From contig CAKOTA010000007.1 in NCBI GenBank assembly GCA_934119965.1, positions 1 through 58,856 on the forward strand: 58,856 bases of DNA, in the 5' to 3' direction. Positions 8,724-16,142 of this stretch are shown one piece after another. Source of the DNA: an uncultured Bacilli bacterium (GTDB taxonomy: Bacteria > Bacillota_I > Bacilli_A > RF39 > UBA660). The translations under genes were made by a program, and so were the position numbers. The notes under the pieces are model-generated. The model was not told where the DNA came from. It saw nothing but the letters and a program-made list of their open reading frames with translations, and searched no databases. The stretch's first letter is position 1. Every line of letters starts with the position of its first letter.

Positions 8724-9312
8724 AATATTTGAATATTTAGATGAATTAATACCTAATCCAAAATGTGAATTAAATTATAATTTAGATTATGAACTTCTAA
8801 TAGCTGTAATGTTATCAGCACAAACAACTGATAAAAGAGTTAATGAAGTAACAAATATTTTATTTAAGAAATATGATTCACTAAAAAAATTAAGTGAAGC
8901 CGATATTAATGATATTAAAAATATAATAAGACCAATTGGAACTTTTAATAAAAAAGCGAGTAATATAATTGAAATATCTAAAAAAATACTAGAAATTGGT
9001 TATGTTCCAAATGATAGAAAATATTTAGAATTATTACCAGGGGTGGGTAGAAAAACAACTAATCTAGTTTTAAGTACTTTATATAATGAACCATATATAG
9101 CTGTCGATACTCATGTTACTAGAGTTGCTAACAGGTTAGGATTAGTTAAGACAAAGGATGTATTAAAAATTGAAAAAGAATTATATAAAAAAATACCGAA
9201 AGATAGATTAAATAAAACTCATCATCAATTAGTATTGTTTGGCAGATATTATTGTAAAGCAATAAATCCTGATTGTACTAATTGTAAATTAAAAAGTATA
9301 TGCAAAAAGTGA
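8716..9312 (+). CDS. nth: Endonuclease III (base-excision DNA glycosylase/AP lyase)
   Basis: Removes oxidised pyrimidines from DNA and nicks the abasic site. The 198-residue protein has the helix-hairpin-helix LPGVGRKTTNLV, in which the lysine is the catalytic nucleophile, and AVDTHVTRVANRLG, in which the aspartate is catalytic. A C-terminal 4Fe-4S ligand set follows with the normal C-x6-C-x2-C-x5-C spacing. The ATG at 8716 and a TTG at 8710 are both possible starts; neither has a strong ribosome binding site, which fits coupling to dnaD. Confidence 0.95.
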   Translation: MNKIFEYLDELIPNPKCELNYNLDYELLIAVMLSAQTTDKRVNEVTNILFKKYDSLKKLSEADINDIKNIIRPIGTFNKKASNIIEISKKILEIGYVPNDRKYLELLPGVGRKTTNLVLSTLYNEPYIAVDTHVTRVANRLGLVKTKDVLKIEKELYKKIPKDRLNKTHHQLVLFGRYYCKAINPDCTNCKLKSICKK

Positions 9313-9333
9313 AGAATTATTTCTTCACTTTTA
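9305..9333. terminator. Bidirectional terminator between nth and ponA
   Basis: A 12-bp perfect stem AAAAGTGAAGAA (9305-9316) / TTCTTCACTTTT (9321-9332) with a 4-nt loop. It lies between the convergent nth and ponA genes, and the A and T flanks can serve both strands. Confidence 0.82.
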
Positions 9334-12231
9334 TTCTGTTATTTTAAGGGTTCTACTTTTTGTTGTAGTAACACCATTATAAACAATTGTGTAAGTTATT
9401 TTGTATTCTCCAGCACTAGTAGTATTTATAGTTGTTACATCACTACCATTTTTACTATATTTTTCTGTAATTGTAGCTTTTTTAGTAACATCTAGAGTAC
9501 CATCTAAAACTGTAAAAATACTTGAATAATCAGTTGGTTTTGTATATGTTTCGCCAACAGCTAATTGAGTAGTATCGCTTTTTAATGTAACAGTTACATT
9601 AGGTTTTATTGTATCAAGTTTAATAGAAACTTCAACTCCATCACTAGCATTGGCAGTAAAGATTGTATAGCTAGCAATTACGACGTATTTAGTTGGCGAA
9701 CTAGATGTAACATCTATTGTTAGTGTAGTATCGCTTGTTTCTTTAATTAAACTTAAATTTCCACTAGAATCTTTAGAATATACTTTATAAACTAAATTTC
9801 CTATATTAGCATTATTGTAATTTTTTCTTGCTTGAATTGCATTATTTCTATATCCTTCATCTTGGAATAAAGAAGTAAATAATTCATTAATTTTTGTGTC
9901 ATCAATAGCATTAGGTTTAATTCCAGTCCAAGTAAGAGTTAATTTATTATCTTTTACAGTTCCCTTTAAATCAGTAACACTAGGTAACTTGCTGAATCTG
10001 TCTGAAACATCAGTAGGTTCAGTTCCTTTTTTAAATAATTCGGTAACTTTCAAATTATCAGGAGTATATTCACTAGGTAATTTAGCAGGCCATGTTTCAT
10101 ACTCTACCTCAACTTCTACAACTCCATCCGGTTTAGTCCAGTTGCTTCCTTGTTTAAATACCCCACGAGCTACTGCTTGGAATAACGATCTATGGTTTCC
10201 AGTATAAGAGTTACTTACATAGTCTTTATTGATTTTTAAATATCCATACCAAACAGATATTGCATAATCAGGAGATATTCCTGTTACCCATAAATCATTA
10301 ACAGCGTCTGGTCCAAATTTCCAAGCAGCAATAGTTGCATCATCGAAATTTGAAGTACCTGTTTTAGCACCGTAGGTAGCACCACCAATATTATAATTAC
10401 TATATAACCCCATTTGAGCTGAACTTTGTAATAATGATGTCATCATATAAGCAGTTTCTTCACTCATTACTTTTTCTTTTTTAGGTTTTGTTTCGATAGT
10501 TTCACCACTATCTTTAAATACTATTTTTGTATAACTATATGGTTCAATATAATATCCACCATTACTAAATGCGGCGTAAGCAGCAGCCATAGTAAGAGGT
10601 GTTTCACCGGTATAACCACCAATGGCATGAGCTTCATGGATAATGTTTCCTTCAATATCAGGATGTAATCCCACACTTTTTGTGAATTTTTGAATATTAG
10701 AATTTTTATTTGTTTGGAAAGCTTTTAAAGCTGGAATATTTCTTGATTGACCTAAGGCAGTTCTCATAGTCATTAATCCATTATATCCTCTATCCCAGTT
10801 ACTGACACCAACTCCAGTTGAATAAGCATGAGGTTCATCAGCATATAGCGTATAAGTTGACCAGTTCTCATATTCAATACCAGGACCATAGTCAAATAAA
10901 GGTTTTGAAGTAGAACCGATTTGTTTTGTATTTTGAGTGGCAGTGTTTAAAGTTCTTTCACCTTTTTTATTTTTATCACGGCCAGCACCAACAGCTACAA
11001 TTGCACCAGTCTTTACATCAGTAACAGCAATACCTGCTTCAGCAACAGGATTTGGCCATTTATAAGTTTCTCCATTCATAATTCCATTTATTAGACTTTG
11101 TTTATCAGGATCCATTGTAGTATATATTTCCATTGGAACATTAGCTGGATCTAAGCCATTAGGATGTTCAGAACTTTTAGTATCTTCAATAACTTCAGCT
11201 ACGACAGTATCAATAAATGCTTGCCATTCATTTCCACTTTTAACTTCATTATTGCTTAACATTTTTTCAACAGTAACCGCTTTAGCAATTTTATACTCTT
11301 CATCAGTAATATAGTCGTGTCGTTTCATTAAATATAAAACTGTATTTCTTCTTTGTTCGGCAAGATCTGGATTTGTATAAGGATTGTAAGCAGATGGTGC
11401 TTGGAATAATCCAGCAATTAAAGCAGCTTCGGCTAAATTTAAATCTTTAGCAGATTTTCCAAAGTATGTTTGACTTGCTTGTTCAACACCATAAGCACCA
11501 CTACCTAAGTTATAAGTGTTTACATAGAACTCAAGAATTTCTTTTTTTGAATATTTTTTTTCTACTTGGAAAATAGCCATATAAATATCAGTAAATTTTC
11601 TTATAATACCATCAATACCGTGAGATTCAGTAGAAGTATAAGTGTTTTTTACAATTTGCATTGTTAAGGTAGAAGCACCACCACCACTTGTTCCTCCAGA
11701 TAAAACTTGAGTTGCACTAGCTTTTAAGAAACGAGGTAAATCAAATCCATTGTGTTCAAAAAAGTTAGAATCTTCAGTAGCTATGATTGCATCGACTAAA
11801 ACTTCAGGTAACTCATCAAAAGAAATTTTTGTTCTTTTTTCAGCACCTAATTTAGCCATTATATTACCATTTACATCATATAAAATGCTTGAGTCTTTAG
11901 CATATAACTGATTTGGATTGAATTTTGGGGCATGACTTACAATGTAAGAACAAAAAGCAATACCACCAATTATACATAAAGATATTCCAATTATAAAAAC
12001 GATTAATATAATTTGAATAACTTTTTTCTTTTGTTTTTGAGTAGTTTTTTTATTTTTAGGTTTACTATTTTTCTTTCTATTTTTTAGATTAGGAAGGAAG
12101 AATATTAAATCTGCTAAACCAATAATTAAAAACGACTTAACAAATCCAATACTCAAGATTCCTGCGATAAACGCTACTAAACTAACTGCTAATATTATTA
12201 TATTGTCCTTATCTTTAAAAAACTTTTTCAT
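9331..12231 (-). CDS. ponA: Class A penicillin-binding protein (transglycosylase/transpeptidase) with Ig-like C-terminus
   Basis: Bifunctional peptidoglycan synthase at the membrane, 966 residues. Two hydrophobic segments occur in the first 95 residues. The GT51 domain follows: ATEDSNFFEHNGFD with the catalytic glutamate, and GGGASTLTMQIVKN. The transpeptidase domain has STSK (active serine), SRN and KTGTSN. After about residue 740 come linker and Ig/fibronectin-like domains; the last resembles DUF5011 (LKSDTTQLAVGETYTKP), likely a surface or wall-facing module. It overlaps recU by 4 bases on the same strand. The ponA-recU pairing is the Bacillus arrangement. Confidence 0.93.
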   Translation of the reverse strand: MKKFFKDKDNIIILAVSLVAFIAGILSIGFVKSFLIIGLADLIFFLPNLKNRKKNSKPKNKKTTQKQKKKVIQIILIVFIIGISLCIIGGIAFCSYIVSHAPKFNPNQLYAKDSSILYDVNGNIMAKLGAEKRTKISFDELPEVLVDAIIATEDSNFFEHNGFDLPRFLKASATQVLSGGTSGGGASTLTMQIVKNTYTSTESHGIDGIIRKFTDIYMAIFQVEKKYSKKEILEFYVNTYNLGSGAYGVEQASQTYFGKSAKDLNLAEAALIAGLFQAPSAYNPYTNPDLAEQRRNTVLYLMKRHDYITDEEYKIAKAVTVEKMLSNNEVKSGNEWQAFIDTVVAEVIEDTKSSEHPNGLDPANVPMEIYTTMDPDKQSLINGIMNGETYKWPNPVAEAGIAVTDVKTGAIVAVGAGRDKNKKGERTLNTATQNTKQIGSTSKPLFDYGPGIEYENWSTYTLYADEPHAYSTGVGVSNWDRGYNGLMTMRTALGQSRNIPALKAFQTNKNSNIQKFTKSVGLHPDIEGNIIHEAHAIGGYTGETPLTMAAAYAAFSNGGYYIEPYSYTKIVFKDSGETIETKPKKEKVMSEETAYMMTSLLQSSAQMGLYSNYNIGGATYGAKTGTSNFDDATIAAWKFGPDAVNDLWVTGISPDYAISVWYGYLKINKDYVSNSYTGNHRSLFQAVARGVFKQGSNWTKPDGVVEVEVEYETWPAKLPSEYTPDNLKVTELFKKGTEPTDVSDRFSKLPSVTDLKGTVKDNKLTLTWTGIKPNAIDDTKINELFTSLFQDEGYRNNAIQARKNYNNANIGNLVYKVYSKDSSGNLSLIKETSDTTLTIDVTSSSPTKYVVIASYTIFTANASDGVEVSIKLDTIKPNVTVTLKSDTTQLAVGETYTKPTDYSSIFTVLDGTLDVTKKATITEKYSKNGSDVTTINTTSAGEYKITYTIVYNGVTTTKSRTLKITE

Positions 12232-12800
12232 ACATTATCTCCTTCAAAATATATTTTATTTACAATTTTTAAATAATCCAATCTAGGATTAAAATTATAA
12301 TTTATGGTATAACCATATTCTTCAAAATAAGATATAGGAATAGATTTTTTATCACTATTATCAATGAAATTAAAAAAACTAGTTCCCTTTAGTAAAAATA
12401 TTTTATTTTCTTTAGTAAAACTTACTATAATAAAACCAATACCACCATGATTAATAATTTTTCTTAGATGTTCAATTTGATGTTTGTGAATGTTTGCCAA
12501 AGGAAAAGATTTTTTTGCGGTTTCCTTAGCCTCAAAATCAATGTATTTCCCTTTATAAATTCCATTGTAATCTGTAGTAGAAGGAATTTTAAAATGGGCT
12601 TCCTTAATGACAGCATCTCTTCTAGACGGATAATCAACTTTATTTATGGTGATAGGTGTTGGCTTTTTGTATATAACAGCGATATCATTATTTAAATAAT
12701 ATTCATTAGTAACATTTAAATCACTTTCCAAATTCATTCCTCTATTACCATAATTTATATTATTTTTAATACTTTGAGTGACACCACCAGGATATCTCAT
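12228..12800 (-). CDS. recU: Holliday junction resolvase RecU
   Basis: Cuts Holliday junctions during recombination and chromosome segregation in Firmicutes. The 190-residue protein has NRGMNLESDLN, KKPTPI, PSTTDYNG and the catalytic FEAKET motif, all RecU signatures. The start at 12800 was chosen because GGTGATATAT precedes that ATG; a longer frame would start 12 bases upstream. It is the first gene of the recU-ponA operon and is transcribed away from the small gene and gpsB. Confidence 0.93.
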   Translation of the reverse strand: MRYPGGVTQSIKNNINYGNRGMNLESDLNVTNEYYLNNDIAVIYKKPTPITINKVDYPSRRDAVIKEAHFKIPSTTDYNGIYKGKYIDFEAKETAKKSFPLANIHKHQIEHLRKIINHGGIGFIIVSFTKENKIFLLKGTSFFNFIDNSDKKSIPISYFEEYGYTINYNFNPRLDYLKIVNKIYFEGDNV

Positions 12801-12934
12801 ATATATCACCATTATAAGTATACTATATTTTTAAAAAAAATACTATATTGAAAGTTCTAATTTTTTCTAGTTTTGTCGAATAGCAACAAATCATATTTTT
12901 TTTCTGTTAAAGTAATGTCAAGAGGTGATCAAAC

Positions 12935-13036
12935 TTGAAAAATTATAATGTTTTAAATGAGATGTTTGAGGATATGTTAGATGATATCAAATATATCAAA
13001 AAAGCAACATTTATTGGAACACTTAAAAAGTATTAA
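12935..13036 (+). CDS. Predicted 33-residue small protein
   Basis: A frame begins with TTG at 12935 four bases after a near-perfect ribosome binding site, AGAGGTGATC (12921-12930), and ends TAA at 13034-13036. The peptide is MKNYNVLNEMFED followed by MLDDIKYIKKATFIGTLKKY: an acidic N-terminal half, a basic C-terminal half, no membrane segment. A rho-independent terminator begins at the stop codon, so the frame looks like its own transcript between the divergent recU and gpsB. I do not recognise a family. Confidence 0.5.
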   Translation: MKNYNVLNEMFEDMLDDIKYIKKATFIGTLKKY

Positions 13037-13063
13037 AACGGATTGACAAAATTCGTTTTTTTT
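13035..13063 (+). terminator. Rho-independent terminator after the 33-residue frame
   Basis: A 10-bp stem AAAACGGATT (13035-13044) / AATTCGTTTT (13050-13059) with one G-T pair and loop GACAA, followed by TTTT. A TTGACA inside the left arm and loop is therefore unlikely to be a -35 box. Confidence 0.72.
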
Positions 13064-13096
13064 GAGAAAATATTACTGAGATTGTGAGGTAATATA

Positions 13097-13420
13097 ATGT
13101 TTCAAGATAGAATCTTACTTACAGGTAAAGACATTTTAGAAAAAGAATTTAAAATTGATACTAGAGGTTATAGACCACAAGAAGTAGATAAATTTTTAGA
13201 TGCAATTATAAGAGATTATGAAGAATTTGCAAACATTATAAATGAAATTGAAAATGATAAAAAAGATTTGATTGATGAAAACATTAAATTGAAACAAGAA
13301 ATTAGAAACCTTAGAACTAAAATAGAAGTTCTAAGAGAAAACAATGATGACTCAACATCAACAGCTGATGTTCTAAGAAGAATATCAAGATTAGAAAAAA
13401 TTATATATGGAAAAGAATAA
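13097..13420 (+). CDS. gpsB: Cell-division regulator GpsB
   Basis: DivIVA-like coiled-coil adaptor that links peptidoglycan synthases such as PBP1 to the division site. The 107-residue protein has the N-terminal membrane-targeting domain (LTGKDILEKEF, YRPQEVDKFLD), a coiled coil at about residues 40-80, and the C-terminal trimerisation motif TADVLRRISRLEKIIYG. Length is normal. The ribosome binding site GTGAGG precedes the ATG. Its position next to the ponA/recU block and immediately before rnpB matches Bacillus. The stop codon lies inside the first helix of the RNase P RNA gene. Confidence 0.93.
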   Translation: MFQDRILLTGKDILEKEFKIDTRGYRPQEVDKFLDAIIRDYEEFANIINEIENDKKDLIDENIKLKQEIRNLRTKIEVLRENNDDSTSTADVLRRISRLEKIIYGKE

Positions 13421-13780
13421 TATTTTGACAAACGCTGCATTCAAAGTAATGTAGAGGAAAGTCCATGCTCACACAATCTGTGATGATTGTAGTGTTCGTG
13501 CTTAGGGAATCAATAACCTAAGGTCTAATTTAGAACGGCTCCGAAATAACCTAAGTAGAAATATATGGTTAGATTAGGTGTAAAAGTGCCAAAGTGACGA
13601 AGAAATCAGAAATGATGGAAGTGGAACGTGGTAAACCCCGCGAGTGAGAAACCCAAATTATGGTAGGGGAACCTAATAAGGGAGAATTAAGAATCCCTTA
13701 TGGGACCTGATAACAGGTAGATAAATGTTTGTCGCCTAGCAATAGGAACAGAACATGGCTTATAAAATATTATTTTTTTT
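13416..13780 (+). ncRNA. rnpB: RNase P RNA, Bacillus (type B) class
   Basis: Catalytic RNA that trims the 5' leader of pre-tRNAs. Conserved blocks are present in order: GAGGAAAGTCCATGCTC near 13453, TAGTGTTCGTGC, a GTGCCAAAGTGACG block (usually GTGCCACAGTGACG), GTGGAACGTGGTAAACCCCG near 13620, GAGAAACCCAAATT, and the 3' ACAGAACATGGCTTA near 13749. GACAAAC near 13427 can pair with GTTTGTC near 13727 (P2). AATAATATTTT (13416-13426) pairs perfectly with AAAATATTATT (13764-13774) as a likely P1, followed by a T run that would end transcription. The ends are inferred from that helix. Confidence 0.93.
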
Positions 13781-13799
13781 TAATAAAGAAGGTGAACAA

Positions 13800-14267
13800 T
13801 TGAAGGAAATTGGTGAAAGTTTAAAAGAAACAAGAGAAAATATAGGTTTGACTATTGAGGAAGTAGCAAGTGATTTAAAACTAAGACCAACTCAAGTAGA
13901 AAATATCGAAGCTGGTAATGTTGATGCATTTAAAGATATATTTTTTCTAAAATCATTAATTAAAGAATATGCTAAATATTTGGGAATGAGTTATGAAGAT
14001 ATGGTCGATGAATTTAATGAATACTTGTTTGATCGAACTTCAAAAATTTCATTAGATGATATAAAAAAAGCAAAAAAGAAAGCAGAAAAAAAACAAAAAA
14101 AAGAAGAAAGAATTGCCTCACCTTATACAATAGATAGAAAAATTAAACCTGTAACTAAATATATAATTATAGCAGTTATAGTATTATTATTAATTGTTGG
14201 TGTAATTGGAATTATTAAAATAAATCAAAATGATACAAAAACAAATGAGCCAACAATAATTAATTAG
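13800..14267 (+). CDS. RodZ/YmfM-like HTH membrane protein
   Basis: 155-residue protein with an N-terminal HTH of the RodZ (HTH_25) type (LKETRENIGLTIEEVASDLK, and TQVENIEAGN), a charged lysine-rich linker at about residues 95-120, and one membrane segment near residues 122-143. RodZ-type proteins bind MreB and help set rod shape. The true start is TTG 13800, preceded by AAGAAGGTGAACAA; the ATG at 13755 lies inside the RNase P RNA and is not credible. The C-terminal extracytoplasmic part is very short (about 12 residues). The neighbour pgsA matches the Bacillus ymfM-pgsA pair. Confidence 0.82.
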   Translation: MKEIGESLKETRENIGLTIEEVASDLKLRPTQVENIEAGNVDAFKDIFFLKSLIKEYAKYLGMSYEDMVDEFNEYLFDRTSKISLDDIKKAKKKAEKKQKKEERIASPYTIDRKIKPVTKYIIIAVIVLLLIVGVIGIIKINQNDTKTNEPTIIN

Positions 14268-14275
14268 GAGGATTT

Positions 14276-14872
14276 ATGAATTTACCAAATAAAATAACAA
14301 TGAGTAGAATATTTTTGACAATAATAATTATTATAATATTATTATTTCCATTTGAATCAGCTGGAATTTATTTACCTAAACTATTTGTAAATGAAACTTT
14401 AGTAGTAGAAATTAAGTACATAATTGCTGGAGTACTATTTGTAATAGCTTCACTAACAGATTTTGTTGATGGAAAAATAGCTCGTAAGTACAATTTAATA
14501 ACTGATTTTGGAAAAATGATTGATGCTATTGCCGACAAAGTATTAGTTAATTCAGTTTTAATTATATTAGCATCCCTAGGATTTATTTCTGCAATAATTC
14601 CTGTAGTTATAATTTTTAGAGATACAGTAGTTGATTCAATAAAAATGATTGCTGGAAACAAAGGACATGTTGTAGCAGCAATTAAAACAGGTAAATATAA
14701 AACAGCTTGTATGATGACAGGTGTTACTTTAACTTTATTTTATAATTTACCATTCGAACTATGGAATATTAAAGTATCAGATGTATTATTAATATTAGCT
14801 TGTGTACTATCTGTAATATCTGCAATAGAATATTATAATATGAATAAGAAATATATATTTGAAAACAATTAA
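14276..14872 (+). CDS. pgsA: CDP-diacylglycerol-glycerol-3-phosphate phosphatidyltransferase
   Basis: Membrane enzyme that makes phosphatidylglycerol phosphate, the committed step to phosphatidylglycerol. The 198-residue protein carries the CDP-alcohol phosphatidyltransferase signature DFVDGKIARKYN followed by GKMIDAIADK (D-x2-DG-x2-AR-x8-G-x3-D-x3-D) near residue 62. About five to six membrane helices surround it. AGGAGG lies 5 bases before the ATG. It follows the RodZ-like gene by 8 bases, so the two form an operon ended by the terminator at 14861. Confidence 0.94.
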   Translation: MNLPNKITMSRIFLTIIIIIILLFPFESAGIYLPKLFVNETLVVEIKYIIAGVLFVIASLTDFVDGKIARKYNLITDFGKMIDAIADKVLVNSVLIILASLGFISAIIPVVIIFRDTVVDSIKMIAGNKGHVVAAIKTGKYKTACMMTGVTLTLFYNLPFELWNIKVSDVLLILACVLSVISAIEYYNMNKKYIFENN

Positions 14873-14889
14873 AATTGTTTTCTTTTTTT
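14861..14889 (+). terminator. Rho-independent terminator after pgsA
   Basis: GAAAACAATT (14861-14870) and AATTGTTTTC (14873-14882) form a long perfect stem with a tight loop, followed by seven T. It overlaps the pgsA stop codon. Confidence 0.8.
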
Positions 14890-14947
14890 AGGAAAATTAA
14901 AAAATTCGTCGTATAATATTAATAGAAGGATAAAAATAAAACTTTTT

Positions 14948-14959
14948 GAACAAATGTTC
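14948..14959 (+). promoter_or_regulatory. LexA/DinR SOS box upstream of recA
   Basis: GAACAAATGTTC is an exact GAAC-N4-GTTC palindrome, extended to a T..G flank. It matches the Gram-positive DinR/LexA operator. It ends 9 bp before the recA -35 box. lexA itself is not in the window. Confidence 0.85.
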
Positions 14960-14968
14960 GATTTTTTG

Positions 14969-14997
14969 TTGACATTGATAAAATTTTGATTTATAAT
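14969..14997 (+). promoter_or_regulatory. Sigma-A promoter of recA
   Basis: Perfect TTGACA (14969-14974) and TATAAT (14992-14997) with a 17-bp spacer, followed by AAGGAGG and the recA ATG at 15024. Confidence 0.9.
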
Positions 14998-15023
14998 TAA
15001 GTTACAATAAGGAGGAAAAAGAA

Positions 15024-16037
15024 ATGACAAAATCATCAAATGATAAAACTTTAGATCAAGTTTTAGCAGATATAGAAAAACAATTCGGAAAGGGATCAGT
15101 AATGAAATTAGGTGATAATGAACATAATGATATCGAAGTAATTCCAAGTGGTTCATTATCTTTAGATATAGCTTTAGGAATAGGTGGATATCCTAAGGGA
15201 AGAATAATTGAAATATATGGGCCAGAGTCAAGTGGTAAAACTACATTTGCACTTCACGCCATTGCCGAAGCTCAAAAACAAGGAGGTAGAGTAGCATTTA
15301 TAGATGCTGAACACGCATTAGACCCAACATACGCAGCAAAAATAGGTGTCAATACTAATGAATTATTATTATCTCAACCAGACAATGGTGAACAAGCTCT
15401 AGAAATATGTGAGGCGCTAGTTAGAAGTGGTGCCATTAGCGTAATAGTTATTGACTCAGTAGCTGCTTTAGTACCACAAGCAGAAATTGAAGGAGAAATG
15501 GGAGATTCTCATATGGGACTTCAAGCTCGACTAATGAGTCAAGCCCTAAGAAAATTAGCAGGTGCTATCAATAAAACAAATACAGTATGTATTTTCATTA
15601 ACCAACTGAGAGAAAAAGTTGGAGTAATGTTTGGAAATCCAGAAACTACAACAGGTGGTAGAGCTTTAAAATTCTATTCTTCAATTAGACTAGAAATCAG
15701 AAGAAGTGAACAAATAAAAGATGGAAGCGATGTAATTGGAAATAAAACAAATATTAAAGTCGTTAAAAACAAAATGGCTCCTCCATTTAAAACTTGCAAT
15801 GTAGATATTATGTATGGTGAAGGTGTATCTAAAGAGGGAGAACTAATTGATTTAGCTAGTGATATTGCCGTATTAGATAAAACAGGTTCTTGGTATGCTT
15901 ATAAAGGTGAAAAACTTGGACAAGGTAAAGAAAATGTTAAAGAACTATTAAAGAAAAATCCTGAAATGAGAGAAGAAATAGAAAACCAAGTTCGTGAACA
16001 TTATGGAATATTAAAAAGTGAAAAAGAAACAAAATAA
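15024..16037 (+). CDS. recA: Recombinase RecA
   Basis: DNA strand-exchange ATPase and co-protease for LexA cleavage. The 337-residue length is typical. Walker A is GPESSGKTT near residue 66, Walker B is VIVIDSVAALVP near residue 140, and the L2 region FINQLREKVGVMFGNPETT follows near residue 192. The gene has its own strong promoter, an SOS box and a terminator, so it is a single-gene unit. cinA, which precedes recA in Bacillus, is missing here; a CinA C-terminal-type gene is at 32985. Confidence 0.98.
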   Translation: MTKSSNDKTLDQVLADIEKQFGKGSVMKLGDNEHNDIEVIPSGSLSLDIALGIGGYPKGRIIEIYGPESSGKTTFALHAIAEAQKQGGRVAFIDAEHALDPTYAAKIGVNTNELLLSQPDNGEQALEICEALVRSGAISVIVIDSVAALVPQAEIEGEMGDSHMGLQARLMSQALRKLAGAINKTNTVCIFINQLREKVGVMFGNPETTTGGRALKFYSSIRLEIRRSEQIKDGSDVIGNKTNIKVVKNKMAPPFKTCNVDIMYGEGVSKEGELIDLASDIAVLDKTGSWYAYKGEKLGQGKENVKELLKKNPEMREEIENQVREHYGILKSEKETK

Positions 16038-16055
16038 AGTGTTTCTTTTTTTTTT
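16021..16055 (+). terminator. Rho-independent terminator after recA
   Basis: AAAAAGAAACA (16021-16031) pairs with TGTTTCTTTTT (16040-16050) around an 8-nt loop and runs into a long T tract. Confidence 0.85.
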
Positions 16056-16058
16056 GCC

Positions 16059-16087
16059 TTGACTTATTGTGAAAATTTATTTACAAT
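16059..16087 (+). promoter_or_regulatory. Sigma-A promoter of rny
   Basis: TTGACT (16059-16064) and TACAAT (16082-16087), 17-bp spacer, right after the recA terminator. It leaves a 5' leader of roughly 50 bases before the rny start at 16143. Confidence 0.72.
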
Positions 16088-16142
16088 GATAGTAGGTAAA
16101 AAAATATTTTACTTATGTATATATTAGAATGGAGGTTATATT

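Noticed and set aside
9896..10207. Plus-strand open frame inside ponA
   Set aside because: It lies opposite a well-conserved PBP transpeptidase region, lacks a ribosome binding site, and reads as the complement of that gene.
13043..13048. TTGACA as a gpsB -35 box
   Set aside because: It is in the left arm and loop of the terminator hairpin 13035-13063, and no -10 hexamer lies at 16-19 bp.
13755..13799. ATG at 13755 as the start of the RodZ-like gene
   Set aside because: It lies in the conserved 3' end of RNase P RNA (ACATGGCTTA). The TTG at 13800 has a ribosome binding site at the right distance and matches the family start.
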